A DNA stretch of 64,000 bases from Haemonchus contortus (GCA_000469685.2 LS997564.1:7342591-7406590); one strand, 5' to 3'. Shown: positions 11,662 to 24,477, numbered from the stretch's first letter. Notes: generated by a model not told the origin, from the letters alone. Made by a program: numbers and translations.

Positions 11662-13300
11662 TATGGACGCCACGTATTCATTAGGGGGATATTTCAGAAA
11701 CCATTTTTATCGTGAACTGTGCCTTTGAGAGAAGCTTGATGTCTACCGAGATCCGATTAAAGGATGTGTATAATGACAACAATTTGTAATGAAGGGGAAA
11801 CACCTGTTGGAAGGGATCTGCTCCTCTGGCGAGCAGCTTGCACAGAGCAAGTAACTCTTCTAGAAAGCCAGCTAAATGCTGCTCAAAACTCGTCCACTAA
11901 CTTTTCCGGGTGTACGTTCAAACGGCACGAGAGCAATAGTTTGGACGAGTAGTCCGCAATCACTGGCACCACGCTTCAGCGATAGTGTTCACTCTGCTCT
12001 GAGAGCTAATTGATGAATATGTGGTGGCACTACCGGCTTGTGAATCATTCTATCAAGGTAGGCAGTCCTCGATTTCTTTGTCGGTCCAGTTCCTGGTGAC
12101 TGTGATGAAGCGTTTCGAAGAAATTCTATTTATCAAATCCATCTTGTTCTCATCAATTTTTGCCGTTCCGTTTTTCCTTAAATTAGATTTTCTGCTGCTA
12201 ATTTTCCTTGGATTCAATTTAATGATTTCCGGGCAATAGATCCTATCCGATGGGATGTGCTGACTCATATAATTCCTCGGAAAATCTACGAGATTCAAGC
12301 AAAGACATCCTAAGGTCATGTTGGAGAGAAAGATGAATTATTCATGAAAGGTGAACTGTTAGAGTGCAAAACGTCCTAATCACCTGACTCTGGAGCTACT
12401 TCCGGATCTTGCGAAGAGTTCAAGTGCAGCAGGTAGCTCCTCCCACCACCCTCCTCCTGCAGCCGAAGTTGTAGAGTGGCAGATATTGCTTCAAATCCCA
12501 CCACCGTGAGAAAACAGACGGACAAACATTTGCTTGCGGCTCACTCAATTTCCAGGTTTCTGGGATTTCGGCTCTTCTAACGGCCTTTTCGTACTTCTTC
12601 CTGACACGTTGCCTCTCTTCTCGCTAGCGATTACCCAGTTTGACTATCCAGGTAAGGGTCAAAGCTTCGACCAATTGCTGCTGGACGCATAGGGGTTGAG
12701 CAACTCTGACGCTTTGGCCGATCAACAATAACACGGATGAAGTAAGGACATGGTCCCTGTTAGGACCCTTCATCATTGAAAGATGAAGGGTCCTTGTACG
12801 ATTCCCATCCTTACCCTAGTTCAGCAGCTTTAGTGATGACCGGTTGATAGCAGAGTCCACGATAAAAACAGTTTCTGAGATTTTTCGCTAAATTCCCGTG
12901 GTCCCTTAGTACATGGGCAGTGGTCGGGCCGAAGACAGGGTGTAATAGGGGCTCTAGAACCGTTTTGGCCCACGCAGACACTCAAAGCGGCCGTGTTATG
13001 CCGACCTTGTTATCACTGCACTAATTACAGGACGAGACGAATAGTACGCTTAAATGAGAGACACAAAGACGGCAATCTCGTCCAACAACCTTTCTTGGTG
13101 GTTTTTTTTGAGGCCATGAATTTGTTACATTCAACAATTTGCGCTTTTGCGCTATTCTGCACCATTGGCTTCCATTATTTCACTCAAACAAATACCTCAA
13201 AATTGCCTAAATCATCTTGAACTGTGGCCTTGAAGCTGGTCGACGTTCAGTCTAGTGCTCCCATAAAAATTTGAGCTGATTTCTTCTGTCAATACCCAAA
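11662..13300. other. Intergenic with hairpin elements, no supportable gene
   Basis: Overlapping frames on opposite strands at 12021-12319 are the longest open stretches. The minus one is lysine-rich, but neither has a recognisable family or splice partners. A short perfect hairpin lies at 12762-12794. Confidence 0.35.
12762..12794. repeat. Perfect 13-bp inverted repeat (AGGACCCTTCATC, 7-nt loop)
   Basis: Left arm 12762-12774 and right arm 12782-12794 are exact complements. A similar arm pair occurs at 32108-32150, and single GGACCCTTCA arms are seen elsewhere (near 32745). This suggests a small foldback element family rather than a terminator. Confidence 0.6.
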
Positions 13301-14571
13301 CTTTTGAAGAGTTTTATTAAGTAATCATATTAAATAATCTCATACAATAGAACATCTTATAGTTAAAGGACTTCAACAAATCGAGTCACTGTATTACGAA
13401 GTACATGCTTAGAACTAACTGAAACTACCACTTCTGCAATTACAAAAACAATATTTTCAGCAATAACCGTAATTGATCTACCGTTAAACGTGAGCCGCAT
13501 GTCGGAAGACATATTAGAGAGATACATTCACAACGTATATAGTAACCGGCTTCACAAAGCCAAATGTCCAGCCAAATAGCATTATAAATGTACAGCCCAT
13601 AGGGCTACGTAATAGGCTCCAACCAAATCGGCAACCATCCCAAATATAAATGTACCTGCTACAAGACATTCAGAACAAACTCGAGCAGAACATTTTTCAA
13701 ATAAACAAAAATTATATTCGATTTCAATTGTGTTTTGTGAGAGGATTACCGAGATGGGCGAAGGTGTTGGAGAAGTACGCCACCAAGAACAAATATTAGG
13801 GTGTCAGTTACCCTTAGCTTCACTTAGCTACAGTTACAAAAACTAAATTCAACTCAAAACCTTACAAAAACGACACCAATTATTCCTTGATGACGTATTC
13901 TTCCGTAGAAAATGTAAAGGTATCATTTGCTGTGGAGATGCAGTTTAACGGAGAGCATTAATCGAAATGGTTATTGCCTACTGTCCAGTGGCAGAATCAG
14001 CAGAGAGATCGTGTGAGTTGGATAACCTGAATCAATGATGAAATGGCTTTTGCTATGAAATAGACACTTGTTTGATTCGATAAAACAGCTGTAGAAGCAG
14101 CAAATCCCAGAGTATTTTCGAATGATGAATGGTTTAGCCCGAATTTACTCCAGCATTCATATGATACCTATATCTCCCTAAAATCCTAGCCCCCCTACAG
14201 CTAAATGCAAAAAAAATTCTATACGATACTTCGACGCGGTCTTTTGAACTATAGCGAAGAAAAAGGGTCACTCTGCAAGGGGAGGGTCAAGGAGCGCCGC
14301 CGCTGTTGCTAGAACGCCGCCAGCGCGGGACCTAGTTCTCGCTGGCGACATCCATGGCACTTCTTGACTCTTCCCGTACAGAGTCATTCGGCAGTGGTAA
14401 TGTCGTTTATCCTAAAAAGGTAAGCGAGGGAGGTCTCGACCCGATTAGCCCGAAGCGCCCGCAGGGGCACCAATCTAGTCGAAACCGACTGCTGGCGCAT
14501 CATGACCCATACTCCATAGCAGATTTGGTCGGTGATTTTTGCTCCAAGTGCAGATCGTTGAATGCATTTAC

Positions 14572-17546
14572 CTTTCGCTGTACGACGTCGGTTCGAGGGG
14601 AGCTCCATCGTTCCATGACATCGAATTTCCTGTACTTCTTCACCAGATCAAGGAAACTGGACAGGCTGCTGTCGACCGTGAAATAGTGGGTTGGGCTCGA
14701 CAGGAAGCTGGAAACAATTGCCTTTACCATAGAAATCATAGAGGCGATAACCAAGGCAAAAACACAAACCAGATGCCATCGTGGCTCAGCGCTTCATCAA
14801 GGATTTGATGCACCATTTCAAACTCGTCCTCTCGACGATACAAGAGCTCAGGAGCCAAAATGACGTCGAACCTTAAAATCATTGTATTCAGCCGGTTAAC
14901 TTGACCTAATGGCTACTGAGGCCAAATTCAGTTTTCGGAAAATTCAATTTTGTGATTAAACCCATCAACTCCGCTTACCTCTTTCCACCGATAGCTTTCT
15001 TCATTTGACTCAAATCACCACTGGAAAATTTGCACTTGTTTTCAGGAATCGCATTCCTTCGCAGAGTGGGTTTGCAATACATTTGAAGCGAAGTTTTCGA
15101 CTGAAATTTGAGCTTTGAACCTAAGAATCGAGTTTTTTACTATTCGTAGAATGAAAACTTTGATAACCTACATTGCTGTGGAGCGTAACCTCGTTTGCGC
15201 CATTTTCGTAGGCATAGACGGATGGAAGGCCAGTGGCGAATCCAATCTGCAACATGAAGTATGTTAGATTTTTACTAATTCTGCTAAAGTAAGTGTTTTC
15301 CTTTGTACTACGGCCATAGAGAGGCAATCGCAACGTCCGCTCTCGGATTAGCGAGAATCCTCGAAGCAAGAAAGTTTGAAATTTTGTTTTTCTCAGAGAT
15401 CCGCTTTACCCATTTCCACATTATTACGAGGGGTCATCTCCCGACGATTACGTGTCTGCAGATTGAGCAGTTAAGGCGTTTTTGGAACGAAAGCAGTAAG
15501 TCTCTGTCGGTTACCGATTCCCACGCTGCACTTAAACACTTTCTGGGACCATCACCTTGTCGTTGGACACAAAAAAGGTCAAATTTTCGCCTCACTGCAA
15601 GTCTCCTGCTCTGACCTGGATATCTCCACCACTTTTAGGTCCCCAGAAAAAAACGCTGAACACTTTATGCTGCGACTGCTTCGATAACTCTTGTTTTCCA
15701 GTACTCGATCCTTCCGAGAATATCCCGAACCTTAAGAATCGTTGGATTCGAGCCAACCTAACCAAGGGCTAATGGAATGGAATTTATTTTTAAACCCTCT
15801 CCTTTCCTACTTATTTCCCAATTATATTATTACCCTCAATTAGTTTGGCTATTCGTCGGCGATGTTAAAGCACTGGAAACTAAAAACTCGGAGCTGATCG
15901 CAACACAAAGTAGCGTTGTTCCCAGTAGGGCTATGCTGCTGTATACGTCTCCCTCGCATTCATTCTTTGCTGCCACTTTTCCACCCAGAGTGGTGCATCA
16001 AAAAAAAGGCAAAAAACCAAGCCCCAATCATGCCGCTGCATGCACTTTCGCTTTTCTGGCAATTTTTGCAGCGGAAACGGGTTTTATTCCATAAAAAATG
16101 GTCTCAAAAAAGGATGCGCTCTTGATTCCCATCAACTACAAGAAAAGTAAGTGTAATGAACACCTCAAGAACGTTCTTTCCTTCAAAGAAATCCGTTTCC
16201 ATTTCCGTTTCGACGATTGCATCGAGCATTTGACAGAGTGCATTCACTCCTTCCCAAAATATAGCTTGGTCAACACCTGAAAAACATTCAATCCAACGAT
16301 TGAGCCACAACTAAAAGGATTTCAAATTTGAGTTGCAACTCATTATTTGCCAACTATTTTAGTTGTGCTCGAGTTAACTATAAACGGTTTTAGGACAGCC
16401 CGTGCTAATTTGGACGATGTTAGACTGACATGGTCTACACACATGGACATAACAGGTCTTCAATTGTTTTCGTTAAGTACAAAGCAATTTACATGACGAC
16501 CAACAATTCACGATCAGAGTTGTTCTGCAGACACGTCTCGAGAACGAACTTTGCCCTCCAGCAGGTGGTATGAGACAGTGTCTGGGCGAAGAACGACTCG
16601 CAAATGACTTTATAAGAGCTCAAATTCCAGTAGGGAGGCCACTTTCCACCATTGGGAATGGGAGCCGGAAGTTTGGAGCTTGAAGGTCGCTCGTAAGGCT
16701 TGAAGGTAATTTCTCTTCAATCCTGATGCATGTTGAACGGAGCTATCAAAAGGGAGTCACTGATGCCAACCAACATACACCAATATCGAAACTGGTTATT
16801 ATTTTCTACCTTTTTCATGCCACGCCATTGAATGTACCCTACTTGAGACGGGCACGTTTTTTATCACTTCCAATCAAAGACCACCATCCTATCATCGCTC
16901 TTCGAAACACAAAACAACACCCGATTGTTTACCCTCGGGACAGTTTCTCGCGTCACACGTCGAACACTGATAGCACCAAGACATGCAGTATTTTGATCAA
17001 AGTCGGATAGCAAATGTTACACCTTCGGAACGAGAACCTTCTTGGCTATCAGCCCACAAATGTGTGGCGTCTGCGCTATGATGAGTAACGCATGCGTTGC
17101 ATTTTTCTGAACTTTAGATGACCAACGATCAAAAATCTCCACATGTTGATGGCCTGAACAGCAACCATCACTTGTGAAAATATGCTTTCCAATCTTTCGA
17201 GCTTCCAAATTTAAAATTGGTGATGTATGTGGAAAAATCTGACGTTACTTGAACGCATCCCCCGTCCCCGTCAACCCAACAATTATTTCTGCTTTTGAGT
17301 TTTTTTCTTGGAGTTTACATTTTCAAATTACATTCTAACGAATTCGATATTCACAAACGCACCATCAGAAGTGCTGCTCTTTTTTCTGGGCGGAAGGGTG
17401 ATTTCCGCATAACTGCCGCGTCCGCAGACCTCCTTCACCGGGTTAGCATCCTTTGGAGCCACATAACGAATGAATCGACCTGATTCCAGTTTCAATTCAC
17501 ATGGCGCTGGGGCCACGTCCTCAATGTTCGTAGAGAGAACAACCAT
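14572..17546 (-). CDS. METTL18: METTL18/HPM1-like protein (histidine) methyltransferase, six exons resolved
   Basis: Exons 17546-17363, 16276-16164, 15246-15172, 15100-14979, 14871-14770 and 14707-14572 join in phase to about 244 residues. METTL18-family enzymes transfer a methyl group from S-adenosylmethionine to histidine, in the type member on ribosomal protein uL3. What I see: a SAM-binding motif I region split across exons 2-3 (GKNVLE, then IGFATGLPS, residues 94-108); a KCKFSSGD block near 147-154; the strand FDVILAPELLY at 166-176; and a THYFTVDSSLSSF block near 205-217. These match, in order, the family's VLDLGCGSG, CRFFSGEW, YDLILTSETIY and AHYFGVGGG blocks. The usual cysteine and glycines are replaced, so it is diverged. 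The start is supported by a TTTCAG acceptor seven bases upstream (17554-17555). The last exon is uncertain: reading through the donor at 14571 stops near 14500. Family confidence is good; the exact substrate is inference. Confidence 0.85.
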
Positions 17547-17553
17547 GACTTTC

Positions 17554-17560
17554 CTGAAAT
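17554..17560 (-). promoter_or_regulatory. Candidate SL trans-splice acceptor before the METTL18-like gene
   Basis: On the minus strand ATTTCAG ends at 17554, leaving a 7-nt leader before the ATG at 17546. That spacing suits spliced-leader addition. A cis-spliced upstream exon cannot be excluded. Confidence 0.5.
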
Positions 17561-17923
17561 GGGAAAAGAAGATGAAGCAAGCAGAGCAACCAAAAGCGAG
17601 ATCGTACGAGCGTACATTTTATAGACCGAATCAACGAACAAGCATAAACAATAATGACGGAACGATACGTACAAGCACATTTAGAAAGTAAAGACGGAAG
17701 AGCTTCTATCATTAAGTTATTTATGCAATCTCGTTCAAGCCTCTGCTTACCTGCAGGTTCAACTGGAGGTAAGAAGGGGACTCAGAGACTTTAAAATAAC
17801 TACAAGTTAGAAGCTCAAGGGAGGAAAACAGTAATAAGAGAAGACATGAACATATCAATGGTTCGTAAAGATATCATGAAATCAAACAGCAAAATGATAC
17901 CTGACTATTTGACATGAATAAAC

Positions 17924-17996
17924 GAATGAATGAATGAATGAATGAATGAATGAATGAATGAATGAATGAATGAATGAATGAATGAATGAATGAATG
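17924..17996. repeat. (GAAT)n microsatellite, about 18 units
   Basis: Uninterrupted tetranucleotide repeat of 73 bp. The minus frame 17882-18076 encodes repeated HSFI peptides only because of this repeat. Confidence 0.95.
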
Positions 17997-18079
17997 GTAG
18001 ATTGAGTAGGTGAATGAGAGGAATCAGTTCTATAAGAAACTTCGAGTGAAGACTGGAGATGAGAATTAAAACTCACGAC

Positions 18080-18571
18080 TTAAATACTCTTTTTTACAGA
18101 GGCGGGTTGAACACTACTGTTGACAGAACCATTGTTTATGAAGGTCTCTGATCTTGTATGATGCAAGCTGTAAACAGGTTCCAAAGAGCGGCGATATTTC
18201 ATTAAACGTTCATTAGATGTTTGAACCCATACTAACAATAAAAGTACCGTACTCCGACCAATATGTTCGAAAGATGGCCCAAATGCATTCAGTACATAGG
18301 AGGTGAACAGGTTCTTTTGGGTGCGGAAGTACTGCGGTGAACGAAAACGTGGGCATTTGAGGAAAGGAACCGTCCAAGTGCATCCCAATGATGATCCGGT
18401 ACAAGGCAGATACTGGTCGACTACGTGAACTTCAAACAGAGCTACAGCAGAGAGATAGCAGGAACGGTTACCCTTCTTGGGAAGCACCGAAGCAGGCTTA
18501 CTGGAAGCGCGCTTACTGGTAAGATATAAGAGTGTGAAGCAGAGAAGAGCGGCTTCCGAAAATACCGACAT
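18080..18571 (-). CDS. Possible intronless small secreted-protein gene (163 residues)
   Basis: Open minus frame from an ATG at 18571 to a stop at 18080. The first 20 or so residues (MSVFSEAALLCFTLLYLTS) look like a cleavable signal peptide. The middle carries several cysteines and mostly C/T-ending codons. The family is not recognised. A donor-like GTAAGC lies right after the signal-peptide segment (read from about 18515), so the real gene may be spliced, and another minus frame overlaps at 18213-18404. It lies about 0.5 kb upstream of the METTL18-like gene on the same strand. Without homology it remains a candidate. Confidence 0.3.
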   Translation of the reverse strand: MSVFSEAALLCFTLLYLTSKRASSKPASVLPKKGNRSCYLSAVALFEVHVVDQYLPCTGSSLGCTWTVPFLKCPRFRSPQYFRTQKNLFTSYVLNAFGPSFEHIGRSTVLLLLVWVQTSNERLMKYRRSLEPVYSLHHTRSETFINNGSVNSSVQPASVKKSI

Positions 18572-19147
18572 GATGTTTTTATGTTACCATGGTCTATTTA
18601 AATGCAAAGCAGCAGGCGTGGACTCATGCACCGGCTGAAGGTTAGCACTAAAAACAACACCTACTCCCGTGTACCTGTCCTGCCAGCCGGGCAGCCGTTA
18701 AGAACTGGTAATGGCACAGAGTAATGTTGACAGCTAACAACTAAGAGTCGAATACAAAGGGTAATGCTAATGGAAGCCCAAAATCAGAGATTCCAAAAAG
18801 TCTTTTTGAAATTGCTGTTCAATGAAATCACTTGGCAACTCCTCTTGTCTAGCTGGTTACCAGGGGTCACTTATGTATTACCTAACTGAATTGAGGGCTT
18901 TTCTCGAATTGGTCAACCTCTAATAAAAGGACACTGTTGCGATACCATAATTACGAATTTGATATTATTAATGGCATCTTTGCCCTTAGCTCATCGACGT
19001 CCAAAAGGGCACTTGGGAGGGGTTTTTTTGAGACAGATAACATTCCCCGTCATAGCCAAAGTCAGTAAAGCTGCCAGCGGTTTCTTTTATGATTTGCCCT
19101 GACTGCATTCTTTTTATCAGCTCTGCCCACCTTCCTGCTTGAACGCT

Positions 19148-19251
19148 GAAAGTGGTGCTTTTGACAGTGACATTCTAAGTCCCATGATGAGCTGTCTAGA
19201 GAGATAGTTCTTCATGGGACTTACAATGTCACTGTCGAAAGCAACACTTTC
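19148..19251. repeat. Long inverted repeat, about 43-bp arms
   Basis: Left arm 19148-19190 (GAAAGTGGTGCTTTTGACAG onward) and right arm 19209-19251 are near-perfect complements separated by about 18 nt. It would form a long hairpin and is probably a foldback element. Confidence 0.8.
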
Positions 19252-20204
19252 GTCTTGAAAGAGTTTTCGCTTCAGCTGCGGGCCTACACTGCTTGGGAGC
19301 CATCAGGGACTTCATCTACAGGCTCCAATTCGACAGAACATGAGTTGCGCCACTCATAAATTACTGTTTATGAACATAAGAGGGATTTTTTTAGACAATG
19401 AACTGGAATACTACAAAACGCTGATTTCCTTTTCACCACAATCGAGTCAAGCGCGTGAACACCAGTTGACTTCGTAGAAACGACTTCGACTTCCCTCAAG
19501 AAACGTCTCCCCCCCCCCCCCCCCCCCCCTCTTCTTCTCAGACTCGTCTAGAAGTATGCCGATGAGACACAGTACAGTGGCCTAACCTGAAGTTTCTTCG
19601 GGAACCTACCCAGAAGCTTACAGTACTCAGCTTCAAACCCTTGTAAGTACGACCCTTCCTCGTACAAATCTCGTCGTCCGGTTTCGGCTTCAATGACGCC
19701 CACTTAACCCTAACCAAAATACCTTGAACTAGCAGGCAGCTGGTACTCCCTAACGTTTATCGGTCGTTCGACACTAATTTCCAGGTGTAGCGGGCTCAAA
19801 CGTCAAATTTATTCTATAAATACTAAGAGCCCAGAAATTTCGATGCTCATGCTGTTTTTCTTCTTTGCCAAATGACGGCATGTTTCCTCATACCGTCAAC
19901 ATCGAACCCACAAAGAAAACATCGAAGGTACTGGAAGGAATATTACACGGAAATAGCAGCGATATGTGCTGCAGTCAGATGACCACAACGATCAACAATA
20001 TGGAATGAAGTTTACATTTCAGGTACAGTGATGATTGGTGTCTGAACTGGTCGACACCGAGACTAGAATGAACCCAGATCTTTCATTGAATTACTCCACT
20101 TTTAAGGCAAATGCAAAAATGGAATCAACACGTACTACGAGTTTAGGGTGGGGGTACTTCTTCCTGATATTCCTCGGCAAGTAGCAGGGATTCCGCGGTA
20201 GATT

Positions 20205-20310
20205 CTGTATCTGTCCACTGGGAATTCAAACATTTCCAACAATAGCGCGTGACAACGCGCGATCGGATGCGGCGAGCACGACGCGACTTTCGGGGAGAAA
20301 ATGCCACATC
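20205..20310 (+). repeat. GC-rich dispersed repeat family C, copy 1
   Basis: Shares GAATTCAAACATTTCC, a CGCG-rich core and GCGACTTTCGGGGAGAA with 38812-38915 in the same orientation. The minus frame 20143-20340 is a by-product. Confidence 0.6.
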
Positions 20311-21634
20311 CGCGAATTTAATAGAGCATAAATGCTTCATGCTGACCAGTTATTAGATCCGGAGTTTCGGATTCTTCCTGGGAAAATGGTGCGTTGACAC
20401 AAATCTCCTAACTTAAATTAAATTTTGCAAACCAGGCGAAGTGCCCCAATACGAGCCCCTTCCCTTCGAAAAACTCTTGACAAGGAAGAGACGTGATCGA
20501 ATCTCTAGAGATGTTAATGATACTGAGAATCGCTTTGAGCAGAAGGATGGGGTCGATTAAATGAGGAGTTTTCTCCAAAGCTACGCGAGAACCTGGCCGC
20601 AAAAAAAGGTACCTTTCAAGAACAAAGTTCCGAAAGAGGAGGTGAAAATGAGCAGCTAAGGTGGTTGAAAGTATCACATTACGACCACAACCTTATGTTA
20701 TATAACCATGATCTGAGTTTAGCCAGCGAACACTAGCGTTGACGTCATCGTGCTATCAAAAGCAAGTTGTCAGTAACAGGAATGTGATGACTAACGGGCA
20801 CACCCACTGTAGCAGCCACAAATAGCAACGGAAATGGTGATCTGACAGCGATTGGTTACACCAGAGACCGTCAGGAAGAGAGAATCAATGCACTTATGGT
20901 TACTACTTTAAGACATCTTGGAAATGTCATGTTACTTATATACATGTCTACATCGGCTACATATGCGGTCTTTCTCTCGTGAGGACTGCACGTAGCAACT
21001 ACTGAGACAGATATCGTTTTTTCTCAAGAAAAAGACAACCAATTTCTTTCAAACTAGAGTCTGTTCATATCAGTCATAAAAGATGGACAGCTTTCGCAGA
21101 AGCTACCATGATTTTTCAACACAGGCGATCTTGGAACCCCCAAAGACAAGGCCTATCTTCGAAGAGTTTAGACGAAGATGAGGGAGGATTTCAAAATTTG
21201 CCCCCTGGCTATAACCGGCTACTTCAACGAGATTGTTTGGGAAAGTTGCCACGAGTAAGAATGTCTACGTCTTATCGAAGTTCGATCTATCATTGCTACA
21301 GAAAGACCCATTTTCATGATGACCTTGTGCTCAGTTTAGTCGATGTGACGAAGATGCCCTAAGATCGACCAGGCAGACATTTTGCAGAACTCAACAACTA
21401 CTTTTCCGACAATTCGGTTGGTGTCCCTTCCCTTTTTGGAACCAGGCATCACATTACTCACCGGAATCGACAACGTATTCATTAGGCCGGCGAATTATTC
21501 ACTAGAGGACTAAGTGAAGTTCATAAAGTATACTCTGTATGGAAACAAATCGTTGGGGGTGCTAGATGGAGTCGCTCACCCCATCATTTTCATTCCAACG
21601 AGATTCCTTCCTTCAAGCCACTCTTAAAGGAACT

Positions 21635-21860
21635 GAGACGTGAAGCCAGGTGGCCCACTATCACAATCATCTTCCGTAGATCGAATCCCGGATTCGTACC
21701 CACTTAAGGTACCAGTCTGCGAGGAGAGAAGCAGTGGCTTGTACATCTGCTGGCCCCGCACGTCGTTGGATAGGCCATGCATGATGAAAACGATGCCACG
21801 TTTATAAATAGAGTCGTAGTGCTGGGCGCATCCCAAAACGGATTTGAAACCTCAATGCCA
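21635..21860 (+). repeat. tRNA-derived SINE (family S), plus orientation
   Basis: Has a B-box-like GATCGAATCCCGGA near 21680. It then has the family body (GTACCAGTCTGCGAGGAG, CTTGTACATCTGCTGGCC) and a tail near GGGCGCATCCCAAAACGGATT. Confidence 0.7.
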
Positions 21861-22554
21861 TAAGACCCTACCTTTTGCTATTCCAGAAATGCTAGAAAGT
21901 ATAAATCCCCGTAGCGGTTGTGCTGATTTCGTCTATATGTTGTATTCGAGTTGGCTAAAATAGCATTTTCGGGAAGACCTTCGAGAAACAGAGAAACACG
22001 GAGGCGTACGCCCTGTTGCTGTTATCTGTTTTCGGTTCGTTAATGAAAGCAGGCGCTCTTCGTACGTCAATGATCTTTACCCACAACACCAACCGCGTTC
22101 AGGTGTCTCTCACGTGAATACGCGATTCCGAAACAACACCATCGAAAATCGTCCGCCCAAGCCCAACACCATGATTCAGAACAGCGTTCGCTGGAGATCA
22201 GACCCCACATTACGACGTCACACGCATTCAGTCTGAACAGAATGAATCGGAACAGCGATCGCTAGGGATCCGACATCATTTTAACAGTGTAGTCAGCTGC
22301 TGCTGCTTATCAAAGGTAGCAGCAATTGTGCAAGCAATCAGAAGACACTATCATATTTCAACTATTTGCAGATTTGAGCTCATCAAGTTGCCTACCTAGG
22401 CATCCTAACCAACAGTCGGGGGTGCCAGTGGTGCCTCACGGAAGAGGCAGTGTTCCCTACTTGGGCAAGCTCTGGCGTAACATAGAACATAAGCGAAAAC
22501 ATGGCCAGAAGGTGTCTACTACTGTCTCTTATTGTTAAGCTCTTATTGTTAAGG

Positions 22555-22845
22555 ATGGCGGAGGTGCTGTAGTGGGAAGTGGCGCACTATCACACGCACG
22601 GTCGCGGGTTCAAGTCCCCGATAGGTATCCGTCTAGGCCAACAAAGCCTTCCATCTCTCCGGGGACGGTTAATTGGTACCAGACTCGTCTGAGAGGATAG
22701 GAGCACTGACTTGTACATCGGATGGCCACCGCAAGTCGTTGTAAAGGACATTAACGCATTCAATACGCCGCTACGATTCTGAATGGAAGTCGAATGCGGC
22801 GGCGCATCCTATAGGCGGGTTGATAAGCGCCAAGAGACTTTATCG
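22555..22845 (+). repeat. tRNA-derived SINE (family S), best-preserved copy
   Basis: The head is tRNA-like: A-box-like TGTAGTGGGAAGTGGC near 22568-22583 and a canonical B box GGTTCAAGTCC at 22608-22618. These are the internal pol III promoter elements. The body follows with TTAATTGGTACCAGACTCGT, ACTTGTACATCGGATGGCC and CGCAAGTCGTTGTA. The tail is GAATGGAAGTCGAATGCGGC then GGCGCATCC. There is no coding capacity. Copies of both orientations occur across the window. Confidence 0.8.
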
Positions 22846-24477
22846 TTTCAGATTTCATTGTTAAGGAAATGCTCATTAAGTGGGACTGTTTAATGAAGGC
22901 TGACTTTTGACCATACGTTCAGCCCGAGTCGCATGTTTCAGGTTAATTATGGTCGACTGTTTCAAACAGCGATTTGAAAGGATTCCAGTCGTTCTGAACC
23001 AACATATTAGCGGAATAGTCAACCGTAATTCGTCTATCCGTGGAGTCCACAACCTTCGAGGATAGAAAGTCTCAAACACCTGCCTATACAACTGCAATCC
23101 AGAATCACAGCGGCACTTCAATACATAGATACATACACATGGAGAGGTCTTGGCCGGCTTGAAATTTTGCGCGTATACCCGACGACATATGGCACCAATC
23201 GCTCGACTTCGGAGGATGGAAAGCTACTTGGACTGGTCGAGATTTGCCTGAATCTGATCCCTTCGACATAAGTGCGTAGAAACGTAGTGCTTGGCTTTAC
23301 ACCGCCTACGCTTTAATATTGATACATATGCGATCCTCTTTATTTGTGAAGGGTGATTCTCTGCGAATTCTTGCGGAATCAATATGACATCTGTTACAGG
23401 CTGCCTGCAGTTGTGAACTAGTGATTTACTTTAGCTCGAAATGAGTCAACTAGTTGAAGCTTTGCCTTGAGACTTCACCAACTGCCTATTCTTTGGCGGT
23501 GCACTTGCCTGACCTTGAATGGCTAAACCTTCAGAATATATAGGTTAGCCATCATCTTCAAAATGCTCTTTAGTGCTGCCTGGAAATGGAGGGCGTGACT
23601 CAGCTCGCAGGCTCAGGCAGATTAACCACCTCTTCTCCGTCTCTGTCAATATTTCCGCTTCAGCGCTGAACAACTTCTACTTGACTTTTCCCATGCTACA
23701 GTGTCCTACGTGCAGCTTTGCAAGTTGTCTGGGTTCATTTTCAGAGCCAGCTCATGTTTAAATTTCCCATGCACTTATCTTTACTTTACAAACGATTTCT
23801 AAAACTTAGAATATCACGGTCGCTCGACAAGAGGTGTAACTAAAAGTAATGAGCCATTCCTGAGACGATTTCTTACTTAAGTAGAATGTTCATGGCTGCC
23901 AGAAGAACCACTTCGTTGTCTCTATATCACGTGTGGAGATATTTTTCTCACGTGAAATTCCGATAATAAAAACGTACCCAGCTGTTGCACGCATGTTTCG
24001 CCCCCTTGTTATCAAATTAAGTACACGCTGTTTGCTCGGATTTAATCGCACCCCACAATTGATGGAATCCCCCTTGTCAGTTCACAGGGCAAAACAAAAC
24101 TTTTTTTGTGAAAGAACAGGGATTGAAAATGAACCCAGTGATTACTTACCGACAATCTACCCAACAAAAAGCCTATATACCATGGAAACGCACCTTACTG
24201 CATAGAAATATAAGCTGTTTGAAACACACTGCAAGCTGTTACTTATTCGTTTTTCAGTTGAAGCATCTGGTTTGGACCTTATGATCGCATGGTAAGAGAT
24301 CCAGTTCTCAAGATCCTTCTTGCGGATGACGACTAACTAGTGCTGTGAGCGAAAAGAACCGAACAACCGGTTGGCGCACTGTTTGTCGATTACATTAAGA
24401 AATGCTCTAAGTACAGGGAGGTTCAACTGCGGTAATGGGTCATTGGTCTAAATTCCTCCACTACTTCCCAAATAGAC

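Larger units (their letters stand above)
18600..21630. other. Repeat-rich intergenic stretch, no supportable gene
   Basis: Holds a 104-bp inverted repeat (19148-19251), a 22-C homopolymer (19509-19530) and one copy of a GC-rich dispersed repeat (20205-20310). Frames at 20408-20677 and 21108-21362 are unsupported. Confidence 0.35.

Noticed and set aside
15303..15614. 103-codon plus frame
   Set aside because: Falls in the intron between METTL18-like exons 2 and 3, on the opposite strand, with no family signal.
17882..18076. Frame with repeated HSFI peptides
   Set aside because: Direct translation of the (GAAT)n microsatellite.
22560..22620. Possible genuine tRNA gene (A and B boxes)
   Set aside because: No cloverleaf anticodon and acceptor stems can be formed, and the head is followed by the shared SINE body.
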